From NCBI RefSeq assembly GCF_000293805.1, contig NZ_AMBZ01000014.1:1-64000 (forward strand): 64,000 nucleotides of DNA, read 5' to 3'. This document shows positions 24,145-33,334 of the stretch, one piece after another (the first letter of the stretch is position 1; each line of letters opens with the position of its first letter). The position numbers and the translations under genes were made by a program. The stretch is from Paenibacillus alvei DSM 29 (GTDB lineage Bacteria > Bacillota > Bacilli > Paenibacillales > Paenibacillaceae). Under the pieces are notes generated by a model. That model had not been told where the DNA came from. It searched no databases and saw only the letters and a list, made by a program, of their open reading frames with translations.

Positions 24145-26802
24145 ATGAAGCTGCTTTTTTTTGTCTCAAGTGAATCCAGTTATAAGCACCTTAGGAGTAT
24201 GTTGGAAGAATATGAGGTTGCCCCTTTTGCTAGCGATGAGATCGAAGTACAAAGATTATTGCATGATTATTCCGATGCTGATGCTGCGATCCTGGAGAGT
24301 TGCTGGGAGCATAGGGAAACTGCGGAATCAATGCTAACCTACTTCGGTGTTACGACTATCGAATTTAACGGCATCTATGAAGATTGTGTGCAAGCTGTGA
24401 GAGATTTGGATCCTCGATCGGATTCAAAAGAACGTGAAATCAGCGTTCTTGAAAGTGTAGTTAAACCAGAGAAACCCAGGCTGATGAAAAATCTATCAAA
24501 GTTTTGGAATAGTGGCTCAAAAAAAAAGAAGTCGCCAGAAGTTAAAGCTAAGGCATTAGGAGCTGCAGCTGAAGAAGCGAAGCGTCAGCAAGAAGAGCAG
24601 GAAGCACTGCTCGCGGCGCAGCAGGCAGAGGAAGAAGCAGCCCGTGAGCGAGCTGCAGCTGAAGAAGCGAAGCGTCAGCAAGAAGAGCAGGAAGCACTGC
24701 TCGCGGCGCAGCAGGCAGAGGAAGAAGCAGCCCGTGAGCGAGCTGCAGCTGAAGAAGCGAAGCGTCAGCAAGAAGAGCAGGAAGCGCTGCTCGCGGCGCA
24801 GCAGGCAGAGGAAGAAGCAGCCCGTGAGCGAGCTGCAGCTGAAGAAGCGAAGCGTCAGCAAGAAGAGCAGGAAGCGCTGCTCGCGGCGCAGCAGGCAGAG
24901 GAAGAAGCAGCCCGTGAGCGAGCTGCAGCCGAAGAAGCGAAGCGTCAGCAAGAAGAGCAGGAAGCGCTGCTCGCGGCGCAGCAGGCAGAGGAAGAAGCAG
25001 CTCGTGAGCGAGCTGCAGCCGAAGAAGCGAAGCGTCAGCAAGAAGAGCAGGAAGCGCTGCTTGCGGCGCAGCAGGCAGAGGAAGAAGCAGCTCGTGAGCG
25101 AGCTGCAGCCGAAGAAGCGAAGCGTCAGCAAGAAGAGCAGGAAGCGCTGCTCGCGGCGCAGCAGGCAGAGGAAGAAGCAGCTCGTGAGCGAGCTGCAGCC
25201 GAAGAAGCGAAGCGTCAGCAAAAAGAGCAGGAAGCGCTGCTCGCGGCGCAGCAGGCAGAGGAAGAAGCAGCTCGTGAGCGAGCTGCAGCCGAAGAAGCGA
25301 AGCGTCAGCAAAAAGAGCAGGAAGCGCTGCTCGCGGCGCAGCAGGCAGAGGAAGAAGCAGCTCGTGAGCGAGCTGCAGCCGAAGAAGCGAAGCGTCAGCA
25401 AAAAGAGCAGGAAGCGCTGCTCGCGGCGCAGCAGGCAGAGGAAGAAGCAGCTCATGAGCGAGCTGCAGCTGAAGAAGCGAAGCGTCAGCAAGAAGAGCAG
25501 GAAGCGCTGCTCGCGGCGCAGCAGGCAGAGGAAGAAGCAGCTCATGAGCGAGCTGCAGCTGAAGAAGCGAAGCGTCAGCAAGAAGAGCAGGAAGCGCTGC
25601 TCGCGGCGCAGCAGGCAGAGGAAGAAGCAGCTCGTGAGCGAGCTGCAGCCGAAGAAGCGAAGCGTCAGCAAGAAGAGCAGGAAGCGCTGCTCGCGGCGCA
25701 GCAGGCAGAGGAAGAAGCAGCTCGTGAGCGAGCTGCAGCCGAAGAAGCGAAGCGTCAGCAAGAAGAGCAGGAAGCGCTGCTCGCGGCGCAGCAGGCAGAG
25801 GAAGAAGCAGCTCGTGAGCGAGCTGCAGCCGAAGAAGCGAAGCGTCAGCAAAAAGAGCAGGAAGCGCTGCTCGCGGCGCAGCAGGCAGAGGAAGAAGCAG
25901 CTCGTGAGCGAGCTGCAACTGAAGAAGCGAAGCGCCGGCAAGAGGAAGCCGAGCGGGCTGAGTACGTCGCCCAGAAGGCTACCTTGCAAGAGCTGAAGAA
26001 GGCCGCTGCGGAGCTAGCAGAGGCAACCGCGTCAGGGAAATTTGAAAAGGTTGAGGAAGAAGCAGAGGCTTCGGTAAATCCGGTATCAAAAGTAACTTTA
26101 CTTCGGGGGAAGTCAGAGCTAAACGAGATACACGGAACCAAGGTTATTGCAGTTGGTGGATTTGGACGAAGAACCGGCTCTACCTATACCTCGTTACAGG
26201 TTGCTCAATTTCTTAGCGGTAAAAACATGAAAGTTGCTTGTGTTGAGCTTGCTCCGACACCGCAAACAGCGGTTTTCAGGTATTTTGTTGAACAGGGAAA
26301 ACCAGTAGGTGGAGGATACCATCTCAGGGGAGTGACCTATTACGCTAATTGGCCATTAAGCCGTATCCATGAGCTGTACACAGGGCAATTTTCGTTTGTG
26401 GTTTTAGATTGTGGAGCACTTGCTGACATTTCTGATGTTGGTGAGATTATGGAGCGAAGTAACCTATCTGAGTTCTTCAGAGCAGATATCTCAATCATTA
26501 CTACATTTTCATCTCTATGGGATAGTCTCAACTTTGCTCAGCTCGCTTTCTATTTAGAGGCTAAAAGGTGGTCTAAACCTATGCATGTTCTTGCTCAATC
26601 AAAATTGGAGGATTGTTCTGAGATCATGAATCTTATTCCTTCTAGTGTAAGAAGGAATATGGCTATGAGTTTCTATGCATATTCTCCAGGGCAAGATGCA
26701 TTTACTCCTGAAGGGCAAATTCAAGAAGCAATCAGCAAAGTATTCAGTGTGTATTTTCCACAGAAACGTTCTTCTAAGTTCAGCTTCTTTAGGAAAGGGT
26801 GA
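24145..26802 (+). CDS. CpaE-like protein with a 15-copy EAKRQQEEQ-type repeat, 885 aa
   Basis: ATG at 24145 after AAGGAGGTG. N-terminal about 120 residues resemble a receiver-like CpaE domain (KLLFFVSSESSYKHLRSML). Then 15 perfect-register repeats of 30 residues (unit AAAEEAKRQQEEQEALLAAQ + AEEEAARER), an uninterrupted charged helix. The last 230 residues are a MinD/ParA-type domain (KVIAVGGFGRRTGSTYTSL...CVELAPT...FVVLDCGAL) in which the usual Walker-A lysine positions are altered. CpaE localises the Tad ATPase in known systems. Its stop overlaps the next gene by GTGA. Confidence 0.8.
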   Translation: MKLLFFVSSESSYKHLRSMLEEYEVAPFASDEIEVQRLLHDYSDADAAILESCWEHRETAESMLTYFGVTTIEFNGIYEDCVQAVRDLDPRSDSKEREISVLESVVKPEKPRLMKNLSKFWNSGSKKKKSPEVKAKALGAAAEEAKRQQEEQEALLAAQQAEEEAARERAAAEEAKRQQEEQEALLAAQQAEEEAARERAAAEEAKRQQEEQEALLAAQQAEEEAARERAAAEEAKRQQEEQEALLAAQQAEEEAARERAAAEEAKRQQEEQEALLAAQQAEEEAARERAAAEEAKRQQEEQEALLAAQQAEEEAARERAAAEEAKRQQEEQEALLAAQQAEEEAARERAAAEEAKRQQKEQEALLAAQQAEEEAARERAAAEEAKRQQKEQEALLAAQQAEEEAARERAAAEEAKRQQKEQEALLAAQQAEEEAAHERAAAEEAKRQQEEQEALLAAQQAEEEAAHERAAAEEAKRQQEEQEALLAAQQAEEEAARERAAAEEAKRQQEEQEALLAAQQAEEEAARERAAAEEAKRQQEEQEALLAAQQAEEEAARERAAAEEAKRQQKEQEALLAAQQAEEEAARERAATEEAKRRQEEAERAEYVAQKATLQELKKAAAELAEATASGKFEKVEEEAEASVNPVSKVTLLRGKSELNEIHGTKVIAVGGFGRRTGSTYTSLQVAQFLSGKNMKVACVELAPTPQTAVFRYFVEQGKPVGGGYHLRGVTYYANWPLSRIHELYTGQFSFVVLDCGALADISDVGEIMERSNLSEFFRADISIITTFSSLWDSLNFAQLAFYLEAKRWSKPMHVLAQSKLEDCSEIMNLIPSSVRRNMAMSFYAYSPGQDAFTPEGQIQEAISKVFSVYFPQKRSSKFSFFRKG
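24571..25920 (+). repeat. Fifteen tandem 90-bp repeats inside the CpaE-like gene
   Basis: Units start at 24571, 24661, 24751 and so on to 25831, each exactly 90 bp, with a degenerate partial unit at 25921. Variation is limited to a few bases (GAA/AAA in EEQ/KEQ, CGT/CAT giving R/H). The high identity predicts copy-number variation by slippage. The long opposite-strand frames here are shadows of the repeat. Confidence 0.95.
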
Positions 26803-28871
26803 AAAGATTGACTAAAACGATTTCCATCGCCAATTTAGGTGGAGGAAATAGCACTGAATTTGTGCTAGACATGATGAAAAATCTTCCGAAGGGATCTCGT
26901 TCATTGTGGGTCGAGCTCCCGTGTCTCGGAATACCAAGATTAAGCTATGCACTTGATCAAGTACGATTGGAAAAAGAGAAGACAGTTGATAGCCTGCTTA
27001 TTGATTATGATAGGCAGGAAAGAAAGTCACTGGATGACTATATCGTAAAGACAGACTATGGGGATTGCATGCTGATTAACCCAAGAGCACGCCCTGAAAT
27101 CCCGACACCTAGAATGTTGGAGACAAATAAAACCTTGATAGACATGCCTGTATATATTCGTCTTCAAATGCAGGGGAAATATGATTACATTTTCTTTGTT
27201 CTGCAAGGGATGATGTACCATCCAATGACTCATTTCTCATTGCGAAGTTCGGATGTATGTATCCTTCATACTGCAGTTTCATATGAGTTCGTTGGAAATT
27301 ATACCAACTACAAGAACCTATATGAGCGATTTGGTATCTCAAAGGATCGAATGTGTCTTTACGTAGAGGATATAAACATTACGCAGAATTTCAAAGAAGA
27401 AAAGGTTTTTAGTAAGATTTCCGAAATATCGAAACAAATTGGATTAGTCGAGCCAATAGATATTCAATTTGAAACGAAAATCGATTCGAAAAAATTGAAC
27501 GATGAAAGCGTTGGTACGATTAATCCGATCGAATTCCTGAACTATAAGTACCAAGAGCTCGAAATGAGCACTGAGATTTCAAATGATGATGAGCAAAACA
27601 GAAATAAACTAATCGCTGATGTACGGAATTACTTGTACGAGCAACATTTGGACGAATTTGTTGATTCGACGATGAATCAAGACACTCGGCAAAAAATTAA
27701 GTACTACATCGCTGACTACATTCGTGAAAGAAATACCTATAAGTTCTCAGTAAATATTAACGAGATTATTACGTACATTCAAAGAGAAATAACAGATATG
27801 GGTGTCATCCAGGAAATCCTCGATAATCCTAATATTAGTTCGATAGAAATTAATGGACCAGATCAAGTGATTGTTGAAGAAAAGGGGGAAATTGACCATA
27901 AAAAAGAAATACGATTCCAAGACGTAAAGCACATTTATCAGATCATTGATAGGATGCTTTTGCCAATTGGTAAGCCTATTTCTTCAACTGAACCGATTGT
28001 CGATGCTAATATTCGAGGATTCCGAATTAATGTTATTGCAGGTAGGAGTCACGGATATCAAGGCTTGAGTGCTCGGTCACCATTGATTTCGATCCGAAAG
28101 TTCCCTCCGAGAGTTTACACTGACGAGGAATGTATTAAGTACGGAAACTTATCACAAGAGATGGCTGATTTCATTAAATTTATAGTTCCTAATCGAGCGA
28201 ACATCTTAGTGTCAGGTTCCGTTAATAGTGGGAAAACTACGCAGCTGCTTCGTTTCCCGTTATCACTTGATTATAGGACTCGAATATTTACGATTGAAGA
28301 TTCAGAAGAGTTGATGTTCTGGGCGAAAGAACAGTATGCCCACTACGTAAACTTACCATCGCTTCTTGTTAAAGAAATTGAAGACATTGCGAAATCTTAT
28401 GGCATGGATAAATTAATTAAAGCTACATTGCGTCAAAATGCAATCTATATTGCAATTGGAGAAATCCGCGATGAAGCTGTTGCAAAGGAATTTTTGAAAG
28501 CTCTAAATATTGGATACATTGCCTGGTCAACGATTCACTCTAATAGCTACAAAGATGCTGTAATTCGACTCTTGCAGCTCGTTGGGAATGACCCAACTGC
28601 AGCTAGTCAAATAGCTACGTCTCTCGATTTCGTAATCTATCAAAAGCGGTTGATAAGTGGTGTTCGAGTAGTAACTGATATCTGCGAAGTTGTAGGAATG
28701 AATGGTACAGATCCTATTATGAATCCAATCTTTAAGTATGACTATAGAACAAAGGTGTTCAACAGAGTAGGAAGTATCAAATCCGAAAAAATGATTGAAA
28801 AATTGTATCAATTAGAAGTTCCGCAGGATCAAATCGAAAAGTGGTGCGATTTAAGCGCACTAAGTGCATAA
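26799..28871 (+). CDS. CpaF/TadA-type secretion ATPase fused to a CpaE-like N-domain, 690 aa
   Basis: GTG start overlapping the previous stop, or TTG at 26808 better placed after GAAAGGGTG. Residues 1-230 look like a MinD-type domain (ISIANLGGGNSTEFVLDMM...DYIFFVLQGM) without a clear P-loop. Residues 300-690 are a T2SSE/CpaF ATPase: Walker A ILVSGSVNSGKTTQLL, Asp box FTIEDSEEL, Walker B/His region IAIGEIRDEAVAKEFLKALN and STIHSNS. It powers Tad pilus assembly in known systems. The fusion of a CpaE-like module to CpaF is unusual. Confidence 0.85.
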   Translation: MKRLTKTISIANLGGGNSTEFVLDMMKNLPKGSRSLWVELPCLGIPRLSYALDQVRLEKEKTVDSLLIDYDRQERKSLDDYIVKTDYGDCMLINPRARPEIPTPRMLETNKTLIDMPVYIRLQMQGKYDYIFFVLQGMMYHPMTHFSLRSSDVCILHTAVSYEFVGNYTNYKNLYERFGISKDRMCLYVEDINITQNFKEEKVFSKISEISKQIGLVEPIDIQFETKIDSKKLNDESVGTINPIEFLNYKYQELEMSTEISNDDEQNRNKLIADVRNYLYEQHLDEFVDSTMNQDTRQKIKYYIADYIRERNTYKFSVNINEIITYIQREITDMGVIQEILDNPNISSIEINGPDQVIVEEKGEIDHKKEIRFQDVKHIYQIIDRMLLPIGKPISSTEPIVDANIRGFRINVIAGRSHGYQGLSARSPLISIRKFPPRVYTDEECIKYGNLSQEMADFIKFIVPNRANILVSGSVNSGKTTQLLRFPLSLDYRTRIFTIEDSEELMFWAKEQYAHYVNLPSLLVKEIEDIAKSYGMDKLIKATLRQNAIYIAIGEIRDEAVAKEFLKALNIGYIAWSTIHSNSYKDAVIRLLQLVGNDPTAASQIATSLDFVIYQKRLISGVRVVTDICEVVGMNGTDPIMNPIFKYDYRTKVFNRVGSIKSEKMIEKLYQLEVPQDQIEKWCDLSALSA

Positions 28872-28883
28872 GGAGGCGAGTAC

Positions 28884-29756
28884 GTGACAACCTTATTGCT
28901 CTTAGCTTGCGGAGTTCTTATATCTTATGGCTTGTTTTCATTATTGCCCAACCCAACATCTGCTACCAGTGGAAATCAAGATAAATTGTTAAGAGTGCTT
29001 GGCTATTCGGGAGCAAGGGATCAAGCAAAGTCCATTGGTTGGAATCTAAAGTGGAAGCATTATTTGCTTTTGATGATGTTTTCTTTTTTCGCCGGATATC
29101 TTATTTCAGTTTATACAGGGAATTATTTGTTCATCGTTGTTGGCGGTGCCGCATGTTTTGTTATCCCACGCTTTATTGTTAACAGAATTCAGCAAAAGCG
29201 GCGAAAAGCACTGCTGATAGATATGCCTAAGAACGTGCGCCTGTTGGCTTCAAAACTGAGAGATTGTAAAACAGTTGTACTTTCTTTAGAGCAATCATTA
29301 CCTATTATGAACGGCCCTAGTAAACCGATATTTGAGGAGATATATCACCATTTGGTTATTGGACGGCCACTAACATCGACTTTATCGGAAGTGCAAGGAA
29401 AGGTTGCATATCAAAAATTTGACGATTTTTGTGGAAAGTTAATTTCAGGAGAAGTTGATGGTTTTCATACTAAAGCAGTTGAGAACATCCGGCATACAAT
29501 CTCTGATATGGCTTTCGATGTCGAACAAATCCAAAAGATTGATGTAAATAATTCAAACAAACGGTTTATGGCTTTTCTCTTTGTCATATTTTCCTTATTG
29601 TTTCCACCAATTTTCGGATATATGGAATCTCAAACGGCAGTCCGTACCTTGGATACGCCGTTAGGCAAATTTCTATACTTACTCATGTTCATAGTCGGAA
29701 TCCTTACCATTTTGGCTAGGGACAAGTTTCTTCGGCTGAACCTGAATAAGTTGTGA
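28884..29756 (+). CDS. TadB-like inner-membrane platform protein, 290 aa
   Basis: GTG after AAGGAGGCGAG. Membrane segments near residues 1-18, 58-100 (two) and 225-280 (two), separated by a cytosolic helical domain (LIDMPKNVRLLASKLRDCKTV...LSEVQGKVAYQKFDDFCGKL). This is the T2SSF/TadB arrangement, somewhat divergent. It forms the platform for CpaF with the TadC-like protein encoded next, whose start overlaps its stop. Confidence 0.75.
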   Translation: MTTLLLLACGVLISYGLFSLLPNPTSATSGNQDKLLRVLGYSGARDQAKSIGWNLKWKHYLLLMMFSFFAGYLISVYTGNYLFIVVGGAACFVIPRFIVNRIQQKRRKALLIDMPKNVRLLASKLRDCKTVVLSLEQSLPIMNGPSKPIFEEIYHHLVIGRPLTSTLSEVQGKVAYQKFDDFCGKLISGEVDGFHTKAVENIRHTISDMAFDVEQIQKIDVNNSNKRFMAFLFVIFSLLFPPIFGYMESQTAVRTLDTPLGKFLYLLMFIVGILTILARDKFLRLNLNKL

Positions 29757-30673
29757 AAGGGGTGGGAGCGATTATAACGATCTTTCTATTTGTAGCTGTT
29801 CTATTAATTGTCATTCCGATCATGAACTTGATATTGCCCAATTTTCAACGACAAAAACATATTGCTAAAATAGCTTCTTTTTTGGGGAAGTCCGATAACG
29901 AACTTCGACGAATGAATCAAAGTCCTGCTGTTCGTTATTTCTCAGAAAGGATTCTTCCAAAGATTGATAGGAAGTGGGAAATTGATAATATCTTTGGTCA
30001 CAAGCTCAGGGATAGATTCAATTCTTTAGGTAGAGAAGAAACATACCTGGAATTCTTGGGGAAATGTTTGTTCCTATCTATAGTGACAGGTTTTCTTATT
30101 TTTACTCTCGGTATGTTCTTGAAGATGCCTATTCTATATTTTATGGTGCCTGTAATTCTAATTTTAGCTCTGATTGCCCAATTTAAAGACCTGGAAACAC
30201 AGTTTAAGAAGCGTCAGTTAACTTTGATTAGAGATCTTCCAAACCTAATCGGGAAAATAGTTACGTCATTAGAATCTGGAAAACCAGTAATGAATATTTT
30301 CAAACAGGTAGCAGACCAGAGCAAATATAGTAATCCCTTACTAGCAACATTGCTCAAGAAACTTATTGCAAATTCAGAAAAAATGCCGATGCGGGAAGCC
30401 CTTCAAGTTTTTGCAAATGATGTTCAACTTCCAGTTATATATGATTTTATTTCTGTTGTACACATCGCTATGGAGAAGGGTTACAAAGAAGCAATACCTG
30501 ACTTTGAAGCAATTAAATCTGATATTCAGCAATTGAGCCGAGAATCAATGATTGTGCGAACAGCAGGTAATCCAGAGAAAATGAATTTCTTCTATGCTTT
30601 ATTGGTGATTTTCGTTTTGGTGTTTCTGATACTAATGTCAGGCAAGTTGTTTGGGGCAATGAACCAAATTTAA
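29753..30673 (+). CDS. TadC-like inner-membrane platform protein, 306 aa
   Basis: GTG at 29753 overlaps the previous stop; a second GTG at 29762 is possible. N-terminal membrane segment, then two central segments (FLSIVTGFLIFTLGMF; LYFMVPVILILALIAQ), the T2SSF helical domain (RDLPNLIGKIVTSLESGKPVMNIF...MPMREALQVFANDV) and a C-terminal segment (FYALLVIFVLVFLILM). The size and layout fit TadC. It acts with TadB and CpaF in the membrane. Confidence 0.8.
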   Translation: MKGVGAIITIFLFVAVLLIVIPIMNLILPNFQRQKHIAKIASFLGKSDNELRRMNQSPAVRYFSERILPKIDRKWEIDNIFGHKLRDRFNSLGREETYLEFLGKCLFLSIVTGFLIFTLGMFLKMPILYFMVPVILILALIAQFKDLETQFKKRQLTLIRDLPNLIGKIVTSLESGKPVMNIFKQVADQSKYSNPLLATLLKKLIANSEKMPMREALQVFANDVQLPVIYDFISVVHIAMEKGYKEAIPDFEAIKSDIQQLSRESMIVRTAGNPEKMNFFYALLVIFVLVFLILMSGKLFGAMNQI

Positions 30674-30692
30674 AAATGGAGGAGATTATAGA

Positions 30693-30938
30693 ATGTCATT
30701 TATTTTATCAAGATCCAAACAAATGTATGAGAAGATTGGACAAAAAATGTACCAAGCAGGTGTAACTTTTGTTACACGAAGCAAAAATCTTGCAAAAGAT
30801 GAGCGCGGAGGACTGTTTGAATTTATTCTGATTGCATTGATTGTCGTCGTAGTCTTGGTTGGTATTTATACTTACGCCAAGCCTGAAATTGATAACTTCA
30901 TGAAAAAAATCTTTGGCAAAATGAATTCTATTAATTGA
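30693..30938 (+). CDS. Flp-like type IVb prepilin, 81 aa
   Basis: Ribosome site GGAGGAG. Basic N-terminal half, then DERGGLFEFILIALIVVVVL, a prepilin-type junction (Gly-Gly, Glu a few residues in, long hydrophobic helix) and a short C-terminal tail (YAKPEIDNFMKKIFGKMN). The leader of about 48 residues is much longer than in classical Flp pilins (about 15). Its place directly after TadC and the presence of an A24 peptidase (37425) support the call. Its stop overlaps the next frame. Confidence 0.7.
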   Translation: MSFILSRSKQMYEKIGQKMYQAGVTFVTRSKNLAKDERGGLFEFILIALIVVVVLVGIYTYAKPEIDNFMKKIFGKMNSIN

Positions 30939-30955
30939 TGAAGGGACAAGCGGAC

Positions 30956-31378
30956 ATGTCGTCCAAATTGCGTTATTTGCTTCAAAGTGAAAAAGGTGGG
31001 TTAGATGGAGTCTTTTCACTGCTATTCGGCATCATGTTCTTTTGTATCTTTATGTTGCTTTCTGTGTCAGCTTACCAAGGGTATGTCATACGTGACAACC
31101 TTAAAACTGCATCCAGCGAAGTACTACAGATCATGAAAGTAGAAAATGGTGCTGATGGATCCACTCGAAGTAGATTCGATGAGCTCCTAAGAAAGATGGG
31201 AATGGATCCGAGTAAAGTTTCATTCTCAGCAACTCCAAAACTTGTTCAGCGAGGCGACGCTTTGGATGTAGAGGCATCAGTAGATTATAACGTTTTCGCT
31301 TTAAAAGCTATTGGTGTCGATTACAGCGTCAAGATTAAAGTTCATGTGTCTGGCCTGGCGCATAAGTTTATTCGCTAG
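30956..31378 (+). CDS. TadE/DUF4320-like pseudopilin, 140 aa
   Basis: ATG at 30956 after AAGGGA at 9 bases; an ATG at 30938 overlapping the previous stop is the alternative. SEKGGLDGVFSLLFGIMFFC resembles the pilin gene's Gly-Gly junction plus hydrophobic helix. The rest is a small globular domain (IRDNLKTASSEVLQIMKVENG). DUF4320-like minor pilins occur in Firmicute Tad clusters. Probably a minor pilin processed by the same peptidase. Confidence 0.65.
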   Translation: MSSKLRYLLQSEKGGLDGVFSLLFGIMFFCIFMLLSVSAYQGYVIRDNLKTASSEVLQIMKVENGADGSTRSRFDELLRKMGMDPSKVSFSATPKLVQRGDALDVEASVDYNVFALKAIGVDYSVKIKVHVSGLAHKFIR

Positions 31379-31390
31379 GGGGCGAATGTC

Positions 31391-31807
31391 ATGTGGTTCA
31401 AAGTAATTTTTTCGATTTTCATTGGAATGATAGCTATAGGATTTCTATCTGATTTATGGGTTCTCGATAGAACCTTCAATGATGCAGGAAGAGCCATTGA
31501 ACATTCCCTTGATGCAGGAATAATTGAATCAGGAATTGTTGAGGATGCACAACAAGGGATTGTTCGATTGGAAGAGTCAGCTTTAAGAGATTCTACGAAG
31601 GCGGCATTTAAACGGAACATGAAACTGGATCAAAATCTGGAGAATAAAATCATGAAGAACAGTCAATTTGATCTCAGTAAAACGTACATTGATGGTGTTC
31701 CCTGGATACAGGTTGAGTTTAAAACTCATGTCACGTTTTCATTTCCAGATGTGAAATATCCAATTACAGTGAATCGAAAGATCGCCTTTGAAAGCATTTA
31801 TAAGTAG
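31391..31807 (+). CDS. Membrane-anchored minor pilin-like protein, 138 aa
   Basis: Short spacing to the previous gene (12 bp). One N-terminal membrane segment (FKVIFSIFIGMIAIGFLSDL) and an extracytoplasmic domain (DRTFNDAGRAIEHSLDAG...). No cleavage motif. Resembles TadE/TadG-like accessory proteins in layout and place only. Confidence 0.6.
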   Translation: MWFKVIFSIFIGMIAIGFLSDLWVLDRTFNDAGRAIEHSLDAGIIESGIVEDAQQGIVRLEESALRDSTKAAFKRNMKLDQNLENKIMKNSQFDLSKTYIDGVPWIQVEFKTHVTFSFPDVKYPITVNRKIAFESIYK

Positions 31808-31843
31808 CTTTGACTTGGAATCTATCTGAAAGGAGATTCTTAC

Positions 31844-32197
31844 ATGGAAAGCATGGCTGCGTACCAAAAGAAAATACTTGAGCTCATCGAATGGAAAAGT
31901 GCAAATACAGAGATACCTCTGGCTGTTAAGGAGGCTGTACTTCACTACAAGAATGAACTTGTAATGAAAGTATCGGATATGCAAGAGCCTCCGTTTGAGG
32001 TAGAAAACGATATTGAACTCATATCCGATAGCTTCAAAGATTCTGGACATTTCGAGGGTGACATTGCGAGAGTTCTCGATTTCCAATATGAATTAGATTC
32101 AATTGGAAACAGAATGTATGATGTTCGTGTTCAATGGCGGGATAGTTCAGAGGAATCTTGGATAGCGGCTGAAAACTTTTCATTATACTCCATGTAA
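31844..32197 (+). CDS. Hypothetical protein sharing a module with the 39277 gene, 117 aa
   Basis: Ribosome site GAAAGGAG. Residues 7-42 (YQKKILELIEWKSANTEIPLAVKEAVLHY) resemble residues 8-43 of the 67-aa product at 39277-39480 (LQQQIIELIEWQERNPEAPLPVKHAIRSY), so the plasmid carries two versions of one short helical module, both inside the secretion clusters. The C-terminal part is acidic, beta-rich. Function unknown. Confidence 0.6.
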   Translation: MESMAAYQKKILELIEWKSANTEIPLAVKEAVLHYKNELVMKVSDMQEPPFEVENDIELISDSFKDSGHFEGDIARVLDFQYELDSIGNRMYDVRVQWRDSSEESWIAAENFSLYSM

Positions 32198-32230
32198 CTT
32201 TGTGCCGTAACCAGATAAGGAGGGTAGTGC

Positions 32231-32917
32231 TTGAAACGCTTTTGGAATAAGTACACAAGGGCTGCAATAATAACGCTTACGGGCATTTTGTTGGGAATAG
32301 TCGTAGTTCTGATAAACAAGAGTGAAATCAATTCCCAAGTTCATACCGAAAGAGTAATTGTATTGAAAGAAGACATCACTCCGTTTGGAAAAGTCTCTAA
32401 GGAGCAGCTTGAGTACCAAGAAATAACGATTAGCTCTATTCCGGATGACGCAGTGAGAGATGCTGAAGAACTCAACTTCGATAATCTCTACGCTTCTGAA
32501 TATGGCCTTATCAAAGGAAGCCCACTACGTAAGGGATATCTGACGACTCAGGAACAATCCAAGTTAGGTACTGCCGTTGGATTGAAGGATGGAATGGTTG
32601 AAATCGGGGTTACAACTACCCTGGCACAATCAGCCGGTGATGGAATTAAGTCCGGTGTTTACGTAGATGCGATAGCATTCGTTCATGATGACCGAACCGG
32701 AACAGGAAAAACGGTTGAGGATCCCAAGTTGAGGAAACTCTTAATCAAGAAACGATTGAATTCGGAAGGAACAGAACCTAACACAGGAACTGGGAACAGC
32801 TTAATACCAATCGTTGCTGTGCTTGAAGTTAATAAGGAACAAGCCAAGGCATTAATGGAATATCAAGAAACCGGAAAAGTCTATCTGCTTCCTTCCGGGT
32901 ATACGTCAAAGGATTAA
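32231..32917 (+). CDS. CpaB/RcpC-like pilus assembly protein with SAF domain, 228 aa
   Basis: TTG start after AAGGAGGG. One N-terminal membrane segment (AAIITLTGILLGIVVVLI), then an SAF-like fold: ERVIVLKEDITPFGKVSKEQ...LIKGSPLRKGYLTTQEQ, and a second beta-rich part (MVEIGVTTTLAQSAGDGIKSGVYVDAIAFV). CpaB/RcpC couples the pilus to the cell envelope and may bind peptidoglycan or glycans. Last gene before element E8. Confidence 0.75.
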   Translation: MKRFWNKYTRAAIITLTGILLGIVVVLINKSEINSQVHTERVIVLKEDITPFGKVSKEQLEYQEITISSIPDDAVRDAEELNFDNLYASEYGLIKGSPLRKGYLTTQEQSKLGTAVGLKDGMVEIGVTTTLAQSAGDGIKSGVYVDAIAFVHDDRTGTGKTVEDPKLRKLLIKKRLNSEGTEPNTGTGNSLIPIVAVLEVNKEQAKALMEYQETGKVYLLPSGYTSKD

Positions 32918-32946
32918 ACCGGTAACCAGTACTTCAAAACACTTGC

Positions 32947-33308
32947 CAGCAGCGCAGGAAGAAAGGCTTATCGCACTCCTATCGAAGTTTTCCTGCATGC
33001 TAATTTTCGCCGGCACCTTCCGTAGACATACCTTATCCGTTTCTGGATGATGACATACTGGTGCCGATTGTATAAGGCGAAAAATTTCTACGAAATTATT
33101 TCGACCCTTGCGGGCAACCTTACACAATCGTTCCAGCACGTCTAGCTTTTGTTGTCGGATACGGTATACGGAAGTTGCTCTTTGAAAATTTCATATGCAA
33201 GCAGAAAAGAATGAGATAGTCTTGCTTTAAGCCTTAAATCCTTCCGCTCATCGCCGCTCGGGCTAGTCGGAAAACGGTTCCGGAAGTTGGGGGGAGGGGC
33301 AAAAACCA
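32947..33308 (+). promoter_or_regulatory. Structured intergenic element E8
   Basis: A diverged relative of E6/E7/E9. It keeps the blocks CTTCCGCTCATCGCCGCTCG + GGCTAG, GGAAAACG and the G-run end. Stems: CTTCCGTA / TACGGAAG, GATTGTATAAGG / CCTTACACAATC (11 of 12), GGTGC / GCAC, and the tip CGAAAAATTTC / GAAATTATTTCG. The arms differ in sequence from E6 but pair in the same order. It precedes the stalk-domain protein gene. Confidence 0.65.
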
Positions 33309-33334
33309 AATTTTATTGAGGGGATGAATTATCC

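Noticed and set aside
24571-25920. CRISPR-like array
   Set aside because: The repeats are contiguous 90-bp coding units without spacers, and no cas gene is near.
24548-25996. Three long overlapping frames in the 90-bp repeats (two minus, one plus)
   Set aside because: A repeat unit divisible by three keeps all frames open; only the EAKRQQ frame continues into non-repeated domains and has a ribosome site.
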